Source of the DNA: Serripes groenlandicus
Taxonomy: Eukaryota > Mollusca > Bivalvia > Cardiida > Cardiidae
Reading direction: 5' to 3'
Assembly (NCBI GenBank): GCA_031761405.1
Contig: JASEVX010000003.1
Coordinates: 113,959,831-114,023,830, forward strand
Length of the DNA stretch: 64,000 bases
In this document: piece by piece, positions 1 to 13,100 of the stretch
How the letters are laid out: every line of letters begins with the position of its first letter
Numbering within the stretch: position 1 is the first letter of the stretch
Notes under the pieces: generated by a model
What the model was told of the DNA's origin: nothing
Database searches by the model: none
What the model saw: only the letters and a program-made list of their open reading frames with translations
Translations under genes and position numbers: made by a program

Positions 1-991
1 TTCCTTGGGTGGTACTCTACCAACATTGTTCAAAATGTTTTAACGCTGTGATATAACGAAAAAATTGTTGAAAGCGGCGTAAAACACCAAACAATCACAT
101 AGAGATAGATATATAGAGAAAAACATTGAAAATATTCTCTATGAAACCAAAAGGCCTTTAGCTGAGACATTTGGTGTGTAGCATTGTCTAGTGATCTGCT
201 ACCAACATTGTTCAAATTGTGCCCCTTGTGTCACCTGTTTAACATATAGATATAGGACAAAACTTTGGAAATCTTCTTGACTGGAACCAAAAGGTCTAGA
301 GCTAAGATATTTAGTGTGTAGCTTTTTCTAGTTGTCCTCTATCAAGTTTGTTCAAATTCTGCCCCTGGGTTCAAAATTGGCTCCATCCTGGGGATCACCT
401 GTTTTACATAGAGATATATAGGGAAAAACTCTGAACATTTTATCAATGAAACCAAAAGGCCTTGAGCTTAGATATTTGATTTGTAGTATTTTCTAGTGGT
501 CCTCTACCAAGGATGTTTAAATTATGCCCCTGTGGTCAAAAATGGCCCCGTCTGGAAGGTCACATGCTTTACATAGTGATATATATGGAACAACTTTTAA
601 AAATCATCTTGTCTGAAACAAAAGGCCTATAGCCTAGATATTTGATATGTTTTATTGTATAGTTGGAACTATTCCATGATTTATCAAAACATGCCCTGGT
701 CAAAATTGGCGCTGACCCTGGCTTCACTTGTTTAACTAAGAGAAATGGAGGAAAAACTTTGAAAATCGTCTTAGCTGAAATAGATCTATCAGTTTCTTCA
801 AGTCATATGAGTTTAACAAAAGTCAGACAACATTGGTTGGGTTATTTCACCTTGTGGCAAGTGGAGCTAAACTGGGCATTGGGCCTCTTGTATTACCTTA
901 CCGGATCACAAAATGAGTAACTGTGGTTGGCATTAAAAATCATATTGCATAACTCATATGAGCAATCCAGGGCCATAATGGCCTTCTTATT
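1..991 (+). repeat. 3' part of a TAGCTC...CTCTTGT-type element with ~150-bp monomers
   Basis: Diverged repeats of a roughly 140-165 bp unit (landmarks TTGTTCAAATT.TGCCCCT and CATAGAGATATAT at about 205, 350, 505) end in a GAGCAATCCAGGG hairpin with GGCCATAATGGCC at 971-983 and a CTTCTTAT terminus. The start lies outside the window. A SINE 3' end (GTGATATAACGAAAAAATTG) sits at about 45-105. Confidence 0.6.
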
Positions 992-1014
992 TGTTCATTT
1001 TATTTTTTATTAAG

Positions 1015-1176
1015 GAAAGGCGCAACTTACGCTTCATGCAAGAGTTACGGCATCTTTTTGCTTTGATGATTGGTACAAAAAGAAAGTATGTTGATCCCTC
1101 CAAGGCAGTAGATATTCTAAAAGAAGCATTTTCTACTCATACTGTGAATAATGCAGGTGTTACTGATAGTCAACAG
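1015..1176 (+). CDS. USP28: USP25/28 exon a: start of visible catalytic domain
   Basis: Begins in phase 0 after a TTTTATTAAG acceptor and encodes 54 residues with the [14 protein letters not shown] and [11 protein letters not shown] blocks that follow the catalytic Cys box in USP25/28. Ends QQ before a GTATTG donor. A MITE begins about 17 bp after the exon, and a repeat-element 3' end stops about 24 bp before it. Confidence 0.95.
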
Positions 1177-4100
1177 GTATTGTTTAACCCTTTCTCTCAT
1201 AAAGACGCTTTCTGAGGCATCTGCAGCAGGCAACTTTTAAAAACATTGTGACAAAATGAGACATTACTCAAAACAAGCAATTTCTTCTTTTGCCACAAGG
1301 TTTTCAATTTTTTAGCTCACTTGAATATAAAGTGCTCACTGTAAGCTATTGTGATGGCCTGCTGTCTGTCTTCAATTTTGAGCTTGTTTAGTTTTTGAAA
1401 AAATAAACTCGGGATTATTGTGATACCCTTGGCGTTGTCGTCTGTGTCGGCACAAAACTTAAACCTAACCTCATATATTAAAGACCGTTCAACATTTCCT
1501 TATGAAACTTGGTACACATGTTCCAAGAAAAACACACATGTTTATACGAAGTCACATAACTCTGGCTATAATTATTTTTCAGTAATGTCCCCTTTTTGCG
1601 ACAGACGAGCCTTTGCATTTGCTCTGTGGTGCAGATAAATGGCTTTTTGGATTTTGACTATACTTGGTAGTCATCATCATGGGGTACTCTTCTTTCAAAG
1701 CTGTCCAAAGAAACTAATTCCATGCAGACTTCTTGTTGCCATAGCAACCGAAAGGAAAAATAAAAAAAATTATTATTGTCTCAAACAGAAAGGTCTAAAG
1801 CTTATATATTTGGTGTGTAGTATTGTCTAGCACAAGATTGTTTAAATTCTGTCTCTGGGGTCATCTGTTTTACATAGAGATATATTTGAAAAAACCTTTA
1901 CTTTTACACTGGACAACTGACCAAAGACATTTATTCTTCATGCAGTGTTAACAAGATTTTCCTTCAATTTGACCTAGGGCACTTGTTTTTGACCCATCAT
2001 GATCCATATTATTTGAACTTGACCTAGATATCATTACGACAAACATTCTGACAATTTAAAGCTGCTGAAGCAAAAATGACTGCCTCTAGAATGTTAACAA
2101 TATTTTCCTTCAATTTTGTCTAGTGACCTAGATTTTTGCATGACCCATATACAAACTTGGACTACATATCATCAAGACAAACATTCTGATAAGGTTTCAA
2201 CATGCTCAAATTAAGAATGCGACCTCCAGAGTGTCAACAACATTTTCCTTCAATTTGACCAAGTGACCTAGTTTTTAAGTACATATGGCCCAGTTTCGAA
2301 TTTATCAAAGATTTGATGGAGATGAATGTTCTGATAATTTTCATGAAGATCTGATTCAAAATGGAGCCTGTAGAGTGTTAACAAGGCAATTGTTGACGAC
2401 GAATGGATGATAAAAAATGATCACTATAGTTCACCTTAAATGTCTTTGGTCAGTGGTTCAGTGTAAGAGTAAAGGTTTCTGTTCAGTAGTCCAGTGTTAG
2501 TAGTTAGAGTAAAGGTCTCTGGGCAAGTGGTCAAGTGTAAGAGAAAAGGTCTATGGTCAGTGGCCCAGTGTAAGATCAAAGTTCTTGGATCAGTTGTCAA
2601 GTGTAAGAGTAAAGGTCTCTGGTCAGTGATCAATTGTAAAAGTGAAGGTCTCTGGTCAAAGGTCTAGTGTCTTATGGACAGCTCTTGTATTAAGTATGTT
2701 TCACAATTGAATTTTAACAAAGTAAAAGAGAAATAATAATGAGTAATTTCTCATTTTTCCTACAATGATTTCCAATAATAACAGCATTATAATGTGTCTA
2801 AATGTATTTCTGTCAGGAGAATATTTTAACCCTTTCCTACATATAGACGCTTTCTGATGCCTCCTTTTGCCACAGTGTTTTCAACTTTATTCAATTATTA
2901 TACCATTATTTAAAGAGATTTTTCACATTTTTGCCAATATGTTTTCAGTCGTCTGCTCTACATTTGCTGTATGTGGGGAAGGGTTAAGCTCAGAGCAATA
3001 CCTCTGTAGAATGGCTGCATTCTTTTGGAAGGTTACACTGTTTATACATTAACAGAACTCTGGAGCTGACATTTTGAAGCTTTCGTCAACTCGATTGGAA
3101 ATAGAGAATTCTTCGAATTATTTCACCTTTTTCCACAATGTTTTCAACTCTTGTTTTTAAACTAGATCTATACCTCCACTTTTTGAAATATATTTGGTAA
3201 ACAGATAATAACAAATACAAATGTTTGAATTTATTTTTTAGGATGTTAGTGAATTTCAACATAAACTACTTGAATGGTTAGAAGATGCATTCAAATCTGA
3301 CTCTAGTCCGTCATCTCCCGAGGAACATCAGTAAGATCTTTCTGCCATATTACTTGGAACACTAGTCGGAGCATTGGCTAAGGATGTATTAATAGTTCAC
3401 CTTATCACGAAGTGGTCGGGGATTGCTATTGTGATCATCCATTGTCGGCGTCCATCTGTTCATACTTTGTCACCCACAGTTAGACCTTTTTGCCATATGA
3501 GCTGTTTCACAAGAAAACCAACATTGTGGACTCTGCATAAAGTATCGACCTGGATCAACCGAAGCATGCTGCACAGGCTAACCTAGACAGACACTGTTCC
3601 CCTCCTGTGGATTTTCTGTTTCAGGAATCATTACTTATCCCCTGAGATGGAATGTGTCGGCCCAGATTAGCCTGTGTGGACTGCGCAGGCAGATCAGGGT
3701 TCATACATTACGCATAATGTTGGATTTCTCGTGGAATTCTTGTCCGAGCATAGGCTAGGGATGATTTTAATGGCTCACCCGATCACAAAGTAATTTTGAA
3801 CTATACAATGTTAGTTATCCAAGGTTGAGCAATTTGATCATCGCCAGTCAGTTCACATGTTCCTGTTTATATCAACTTCTCCTGTCAATCCAGGGATCAG
3901 GAATTCATGAAACCTAGTGGAAAACAGTGATGCAGTGGTATAGCATCGGCCTCGCATACCTCAAATCATGTGATAAGCCGACCTTGCCTTTGAGATTTTT
4001 CAAACAAACAGCACAAATAAAGGTTAAATCTCCAGGGAGCAGACATCGACCATGATTTATATAATTTTAAAGCTTGTTTTTGCAATCAGAGTAAAATAAA

Positions 4101-7100
4101 TAAGTTTAAACTAAACTTAGCCAGTAATATGGAAAGAATGTTGTGAGGAATAAAGGTGCTAGACAGTCAGGAAATGCATGTAAGGGGAAGTGGCCTCCTG
4201 TGATACAAATGAATTACCAGTGAAAAGACTGATCAACTCCAATCAAAAACACTTTGGGGGAATTGTACTCAAATAGTACAACAATTTCATAGAATAAAAA
4301 ACATGATGAGTAATCACTTCTTTTCTCACACTTTTCTCTTAATTAACCCTTTCCCTCATATAGACGCTTTCTGACGCCTCTGCAGCAGACAGCTTTTTGA
4401 AAACATAGTGTCAAAAGAAGAAATTGCTCAAAACAAGCAATTTCTTCTTTTGACACAATGTTTTCCACTTTTAGTCATAGGTTATCCATTCAATTATGGA
4501 GATTTTCCATTTTTTGACAAAACATATTCAAAGTCGTCTGCTGCAAATATTTCAAAATGTGTGCATGTGGGCAAGAATCTGCTAAATTCAGGTGAAAGCA
4601 AGGCTTTGCTCAGGAGTACCAGGATTACAAATATTGCAGACAGCCTCGGTGGTGAAGTGGTGGTGTCAGCCTCTGGTGCTCGAGGTTGTGGGGTCAATCA
4701 CCAACAGGTTGAAATGGTTGTAATTGCTTTTGACACTCAGGATAAATGGACCGGTAGTACTAATAACTGCTCCAGGAAATGCCTTTATATAATTTATAAA
4801 TTGGCGAAACATCAAACAAATAAACCGAGTCCTGGTAGCTGGACAAGCGTCGTTCGTCTCCCACCAATGGGCTAACAGTGTATGTGGAAAAGCAGCAAGT
4901 TGCTTGAAAAGATTGTTGTTTGGCTTACTGGTGTGCGAAAGCCAGGAAACACATGAGTAGGTGAACTGGACGTAGTGATGACTGAAAAATTGTTGAAAAT
5001 GGCATTTTACCTTAATCAAACTAATAAACCACATGAATGATTTTATATCTCATGAAAAATATGATTTGCTCCTGCTTACGGTGTTGATAAAAAGCGATAT
5101 TGTATCCACCATGACCAAATATATCTATTTACAGGTCAAATAGTACATGTGATAACTCGAGAATCTCTAAGAATCCAATGGCTGACTTGTTTTATGGAAT
5201 GTTCAGAGCTGATGGTTTCAATGAAGGTAAACCATTTCTTTACCTCTATTTAATTACTTTCTAAAGTTAAGAAATTGTAGAAATTACTGCCCACCTCTAG
5301 ATAAGGAGCGTTTTTAGCTCCTGAGCATAAAGTGCTCAAGGTGAGTTATTGTGATCACCTTTTGCCCGTCGTGCATCAACATCTCCTCTGTAACCAATGG
5401 GTCAATTGTGATGAAACTTCCCAGAAAGCATCCTCTCAATGTCCTCATCAGAATTCCTTCAAATTGTTGGGATCAATGCAGAATTCTGGTGTCCATGGCA
5501 ACGAAACGAAAAAATCTTTAAATTTCTTCTTCTCCCAAACTGGTTAGCCGATCTTCAAATTATTTGTAGAAATGTTCCTTGGGTGATCAATCTTCTATCA
5601 GATTCCTTCAGACCATGTTGATTGGTCAAAAAACATGGCCGCCAGGGGAAGGGACTTTTTTGCTTTATATGGCTATAGTAGAATCTTAAAAAATCTTCTC
5701 CTTCGAATGTGTAAGGCCGATTTTCAAATAATTTTTGGCCGGATCGCTCTAGCAATTCCGGTCTATAAATTGGCGATGTCCGTCTGTCTGTCCGTCAACA
5801 TTTTGGTTAAAGTTTCAGGTTGAGGCAAAATCCCAGCACTGGAAAGGGTTACAAACTTGAAATTTTGCCTGAAGGTAACCAGTAACAAGTTCTATTGATT
5901 TCTATGGTTACGTTGACCTTGAACTTGGTTTGTCGATTTTCAAGGTCAAATTGCCGACAATCCGGCCTTACCGTCTTCAGCGGTTTCATGTTTAGAAATG
6001 TTTCTTAGGTGACCCTTTATCAGATTCTTTCAAGCCATGTTTATTAGTAAAAAAACATGGCCGCCAGGGGAGCGGGAGCGGGGCTGTTTTACCTTATACG
6101 GTTATAGAGGAAACTTTAAAAATCTTCTCATCCGAAAGTGTCTGGCCGATTTTCAAATAATTTTGTAGAATGTACCTTGGCTGACCCTCTATCAGATTCC
6201 TTCAAGCCATTTTGATTGGTCAAAGAACATGGCCACTAGGGAGCGGGACTGTTTTGCCGTATATGCATCTGGTCAAACTTAAAAAATCTTCCCATTCGAA
6301 AGTGTCTGGCTGATATTTAAATAATTTGTAGAAATGTTTCTTGGGTGACCCTCTTTTAGATTCATTCAAGCCATGTTGATTAGTCAAAAAACATGGCCAC
6401 TAGGGGGTGGGGCTGTTTTGGCCTATATGGATATAGTGAAAGCTTGAACAAATCTCCTCCCACTGACTGATTTTTGAATAATTTTGTAGAAATGTTTCTT
6501 TCATGACCCTCTTTTAGAATCCTTCCAGCCATGGTTATTGGTAAAAAAACATGGCCGCCAGGAGGCAGGGCTATTTTGCCTAAAGTGAAAAAAAAAAAAA
6601 AAATCAGGTGAGCTTTCCAGGGCCATCATGGCCCTCTTATGTTTATGTTCTAATGTCCTTCTTTGACCTCTAAAACCAATGGATGCTAAGAGAGATATTG
6701 TGTTAACTCCTCTTAACCATTTCTCATATACAGCAAATCTGCAGCAGACGACTTTGAAAGCATGTGGCAAAAACATGTTAAATATCTATAGATGAAGGTA
6801 TATTTACTTAAAAAAGTTGAAAAAATTGTGGCAAATGGTGAAATAATCGTATTGAGCAATTTCTCCTTTTGTCACAGTGTTTTCAAAAGTCATCTGCTTA
6901 AGAGGCATCAGAAAGCGTCTATAACTGGAGAAGGGTTAATAAGTCCTCTGTAAATACTGCTCTCACTAGAGGCCATGGTGACAGGGAAGGTATGTTCACT
7001 GATGGGTGAATGTCAAGGTAGGTAACTGAAAATACTGCTAAACTACCCGGGTCATTGTGTGATGGACTGATAAATGTTTTTGTAAGCTTTTTAACATGAA

Positions 7101-10100
7101 AAGATTAAACTATGTTATTCAGTTAAGCTTTCATCATTTTGATTATGTAGGAAAAGACTTTAGTAAGGAAGAAAATTTTGGCCAATTTCCGTTACAAGTG
7201 GAAGGTTACAGAGACATCCATGAGAGTTTAGAGGCTGCCACTGCACATCGAGAGATTGAATCTGTGAACAGTGATTCTACACAGAAATCAGGACAAGAGG
7301 TTTGCAAATTTGTGTTTGTTTGTAGATACATTTAAGGCATGGTTGGGGGGGGGGACTGTTTGTTTGTTGATATATCTAAGGAATAGTTGCGAGGACTGTT
7401 TGTTTGTAGATATATCTAAGGAATGGTTGGGGGACTGTTTGTTTGTGACCATATCTAAAGAATGGTTGGGGGGGGGGACTGTCTGTTTGTGTGTAGATAT
7501 ATCTAAGGAATGGCCGGGGGACTGGCTGTCTGTTTGTTTGTAGATATATCTAAGGAATGGTTGGGGGACTGTGTTTGTTTGTAGATATATCTAAGGAATG
7601 GTTGGGGGACTGACTGTCTGGTTGTAGATATATCTAAGGAATGGTTGGGGGGACTGTCTGTTTCTTTGTAGATATATCTAAGGAATGGTTGGGGGACTGT
7701 CTGTTTCTTTGTAGATATATCTAAGGAATGGTTGGGGGGGGGGGGGACTGTCTGTTTGTTCGTAAATATATCTTAAGGAATGGTTTGTAGGGGGACTGTC
7801 TGTCTGTTTGTTTGTAGATATATCTAAGGAATGGTTGGGGGACTGTGTTTGTTTGTAGATATATCTAAGGAATGGTTGGGGGATTGACTGTCTGGTTGTA
7901 GATATATCTAAGGAATGGTTTGGGGGGACTGTCTGTTTCTTTGTAGATATATCTAAGGAATGGTTGGGGGACTCTGTTTCTTTGTAGATATATCTAAGGA
8001 ATGGTTGGGGGGGGGGACTGTCTTTTTGTGGATATATCTAAGGAATAGTTTGGGGGGGGGGGGGGGGGGGGGGGGACTGTCTGTTTGTTCGTAAACATCC
8101 AAGGAATGGTTGGGGGTACTGGCTGTTTGTAGATATATCTAAGGCATGGTTGGGGGACTGGCTGTTTGTAGATATATCTAAGGCATGGTTGGGAGGACTG
8201 TCTGTTTGTAGATATATCTAAGGAATGGTTTGGGGGACTGGCTGTTTGTAGATATATATCTAAGGCATGGTTGGGGGACTGGCTGTTTGTAGATATATCT
8301 AAGGAATGGTTGGGGGACTGGCTGTTTGTAGATATATCTAAGGCATGGTTGTGAGGGCTGTCTGTTTGTAGAAACATATTCCGTACCAATATGTGACCTT
8401 GGATGTAAGTTCAACACACATCTCATGAGTTTATTTTTGTGTGACTTGCAATTTATCCTTTTGAATTTTGTGTAAAACTGTTAAACCAGGTGATGATGCA
8501 GTCGGAATGAAATATTTGTTGGAAACACAAAAAAGTGATCATGGTAAGCTATTTTTCATTTTCCTACGATGTATTTACTATGTTTTAAAGTTTGATTCGA
8601 CTTTTACAGATTTTGAATAAATGGCAGCATCAGGAGTGATTTAAATGTATTCCCACATACACCAAATCTGCAGGAGATGACTTTGAAAACATAATGTCCA
8701 ATTTCTCCTTTTGTGTCAATGTTTTTCAACTTTTTTCAATGATTATGATTTCATTGACGGAGCATTTCCATATTTTTGCCTCAATGTTTTCAAAGTTGTC
8801 TGCTTCTGATTTTTTTGTATGTGAGAAAGGGTTAATTTAAAGCTTCAATGGTTGTTCAGTTTCATTTGTTTATTAATTTTCAGTTGTGGTTCACCCGTTT
8901 ACCTCCTGTACTTACTTTTGAACTCTCAAGATTTCAATTTAGTCAGCAGCTAGGACGTCCAGAAAAAATTCATCATAAAATAGAATTTCCTGAAGTTATT
9001 TATATGGATAGGTGAGAGTCCTTTAATCTGTGTATTCGTGTTGCTTGACCTAGAAGGGATCACTTTTTCAGTGTCTGTCTGTTTGTCATACATGTTTAAC
9101 CCTTTCCCTCATACGACAATTCTGCAGCAGACGACTTTGAACATATTTTGTCAAATAATGGAATATCTCTATAATTGAATGGATAAACTATGACTAAAAG
9201 TAAAGAAACATTGTGTCAAAAGGAAAAATTTCTTGTTTTGAGCAATTTCTTCTTTTGTCACTAAGTTTTTAAAAAGCCGTCTGCTGCAGAGGCGTCAGAC
9301 AGGGTCTATATGAGGGAAAGGGTAAAGCCTTTCCCACATACAACAAATCTGCAGCAGATGACTTTGAAAGTGTCTAGCCATAATCGCAGAAAATCCCTTT
9401 AAACGAAAGAATAATAATAGAAAAGAGTTGAAAATATGGTGACAAAAGGAGAAATCGCTTGTTTTGAGCAATTTCTTCTTTTGTTGCCATGTTTTCAAAA
9501 AGCTGTCTCCTGAAGGCATCAGAAAGCATCTATATGAGGGAAGGGGTTAAACTTCTTGATGGCTGTAAAACACATGTCCGTTAAATGCTAATGTTTATAA
9601 CGTTTAGAGGTTTTCAATATAAGATGCAATGAATAACAAAACATCTCTTAGATAATTATGTGTTAACAACTGAATCTGACCACCTTCGTGTTTGGTTGTT
9701 AGAGCGTCCACCTTGAGGACAGGCGGACGAGGGTCGATCTCTGATGGTAGTAATGGCTTTCCCTCCTTGGCGCTTAGGAGTGTGGGGTTATCATTATGAC
9801 TGACTCATTGGTGTCAGGATAAATGGACCAGTAGTACTGGTAACAAAGGATATGCAGTGATATAACTGAAACCTTGATGAAAGCAGTGTGATACACCGGA
9901 CAAACAAACAACTGAATCTTGTGTAAGTGGCCGATACACGATGTCCTTTTAGGGCTACTTCAAAAACTTACATTTTGGTAGTCTTGACTTATTTACTAGA
10001 TTCTTAGATACAGGACAAATGAAACACTGGTTTCAAGATCAATTTAATGGTGTTGCTGGTAATTTAACCCACCCTTTCCCACATACAACATATCTGCAGC

Positions 10101-13100
10101 AGACGACTTTAAAAACATATTGGCAAAAGTATGGAAAGTCATTGTAAATGAAAATTTAATTTAATTATTGAATAGAGTTGTAAACATTGTGGCAAAAGGA
10201 GAAATTGAGCAATTTCTACTTGTGTCACAATGTTTTCTTGAGTCGTCTGCTGCAAAGACTTCAAAATGTCTGTATGAGGGAAGGTCTTATGGCTTCTTAA
10301 CCCTTTCCCTCATATAGACGCTTTCTGACGCCTCTGCAGCAAACGGCTTTTTGAAAACATAGTGACAAAAGAAGAAATTGCTCAAAACGAGCAATTTCTC
10401 CTTTTGCCACAATGTTTTCCACTTTTAGTCATAGGTTATCCATTCAATTATAGAGATTTTCTATTTTTTGACAAAATCTGTATAAAGACGTATGAGGGAA
10501 AGGGTTAAGAATGAGACACACAATATCAAATCAGGTCAACAGTTAATTATTCTGCAGAGAGAACAAACTTAGAGTTTTATATGGTTGGAGTTATGTAAAG
10601 CCTAAATTGTATGGATTATTTTCTATACACAGATATATGGATTGTAATAGAGAAGAAACACGTAGAAGAAGAGAGGAGGCCAAAAAACTGAAGGAAGAAT
10701 TAAAACGCTTGCAAGCAAAACTAGATAAGTATGTGGCATTCTAGACTACACTTTGTTGAGGCTTGTGCCTTGTAACCTTGTGAGATAATCAAAGTTTCAT
10801 GAAATCACCTTATAATATGTGTCATCAAGTTTTTGGACTATATACTGCAAGGCCCATAACTCAACCTTGTATTTTGATTGCATTATGGCCCGTCTAAAGT
10901 TCAGTTTAAGTCCTCTTTTCTCCTAAAATATACAAGTTATGTCTATGAAACTTGGAACAGTATGTTCATCAGCATAAGGCAACTGTTTACTGAAAGGATT
11001 ATAACTCAACAATATGTTCACTCAAATTATGGTGACCCCTTTTCAACCTTTGCCATTATTTTTTAGCTATTGTGATCACTCACCGTCCATATGTCTATCC
11101 GTCTGTCTGTTCACATTTTCCTGCTAACGACTTTTCATCCTTAATAAATGAACCAAATTCAAAATAATTTCACAGTAATGTTCCTAAGGTGGTCCTCTTT
11201 CAAATATGTTCAAAGAATTCAATTCCATGAAGAACTTTGGTTGCTGCAGCATCAGAAAGAATGAAGTGCCAAAACCTCTAGTCCAAAAGAACATGTCTGA
11301 TTTGAAAATTATTTTGCACAAATGTTCCTTGGTTGACCCTCTACGAAGGTTGTTAAAATCATTCTGATCTGTAAACATGGCCGTCAAGGAGCGGAGCTTG
11401 TTTTTACTTATATGTGTATACTGATTTTTTTTTTTAAATCTTCTTGTTCAAAAGTACTGGCCCAATTTGAAAATAATTTGGCACAAATTGTTCTTTGGTG
11501 ACCACTCTACCAACATTGTTTGAATTATTTTCACTCTGTGGCAGTGGAGCTACACTGGTCCTCTAGGACTGCTTGTATTGGCTTACCTGACCGCAAAATG
11601 AGTTATTGTAGTTGGCATGACAACTCATATTACGTAACTCAGGTGAGCGATCCAGGGCCAACATGGCCCTCTTGTTTATAGAAATAATTCTTTGGTAACC
11701 CTCTATGAGATTCCTTCAACCCATGTTGACTGGTAAAATAGTATGCCCGCCAGGGGATGGAATTTTGTAGGGTGAAGGGATGTTTTGCCTTATCTGACCA
11801 TAGTGATAAAATCTTTGGTTTAAGGAATCCGCTGTGGTCGAGTGGTTAGCGTCGGGGATTTGGAAACCGGGCGTCCCGGGTTCGATCCCTAGTCGCGGCA
11901 CTATGGTCATGGTGGAGTGACCTTGGGCAAGGCACATTTTCTAGCCTAGTACTGGTTTGTTTACCCAGGGATCATGAATAAGTGAACTGTCGCCGTGATA
12001 TAACTGAAATATTGTTGAAATCGGCGTAAAACCCCAATAAATAAATAAATCTTTGGTTTATGCTGTGGAGCGATACTGGCCCTCTTGGGCCTCTTGTCAT
12101 CTGTTGCAAAACATCAAAATTATTATTTAAGAGGGAAAGGGTTATTCACCTTGCAGGTTTATTAATTACGGTTCTGGAGTGAAGCGTTTTCCTCTACAAG
12201 ATGTGTTGTTGTACGCCCTCGAGTTTGCCAAGTCTCATCCAGAACTCTCGCCACGGCATGTGAACATACCTCAAGATGTGGATATGGAAATACCCTCTCC
12301 CAATACAAGGTACATGCAGTGGCCCAGATAAGGAGGTGTATACAGTTCTTTTGCAAACAATATTGAAGTCGCCCTGTGGTCCGTTAGTCGGTTGGTCAGT
12401 TGCAATTTTCCTTGTCCGGAGCATAACTTTAAAACTACTGGATGGAATCTTATAAAACTTCATACAATGGTAGAGCACAATGATAGGAAGTGCAGTGTAT
12501 AAGAACAATAACTCTAATTTAGCTAATTACAGAGTTATTGCCCTTTGTTACTTTTTCTTGTCCAGAGAATAACTTAATAACTACTAGGTGTAATATTATA
12601 GAACTTCATATAATGGTAGAGCACAATGAGAGGAAGTGCAGCGTACAAGAACCATAACTCTGATTTAGCTAATTACAGAGTTATTGCCCTTTATTACTTT
12701 TTCTTGTCTGGAGAATAACTTAATAACTACTAGATGGAATCTAATAAAACTTCATACAGTGGTAGAGCACAATGTGAGGATGTGCAGTGTACAAGAACCA
12801 TAACTCTTATTTAGCTAATAACAGAGTTATTGCCCTTTGTTACTTTTGCTTGTCCGGAGAATAACTTAATAACTACAAGATGTAATCTAATAAAACTTCG
12901 TACAATGGTAGAGCACAATGAGAGGAAGTGCAGTGTACAAGAATCATAACTATAATTTAGCTAATTACATAGTTATTGCCCTTTGTTACTTTTTCTTGTC
13001 CAGAGAATAACTTAATAATTACAAGATGTAATCTAATAAAACTTCATACAATGGTAGAGTACAATGACAGGAAGTGCAGTGTATATGAACCATAACTCTA

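Noticed and set aside
4408..4875. 155-codon plus-strand ORF
   Set aside because: It crosses a MITE and two SINE pieces; its start is the MITE central hairpin. Not a gene.
7994..8426. Two overlapping minus-strand ORFs (131 and 82 codons) with proline-rich repeats
   Set aside because: They are readings of the G-rich minisatellite; poly-Pro comes from the G runs.
11823..11900. tRNA-Leu/Ser gene candidate with intact A and B boxes
   Set aside because: It is the head of a 225-bp SINE with a 13-bp target-site duplication.
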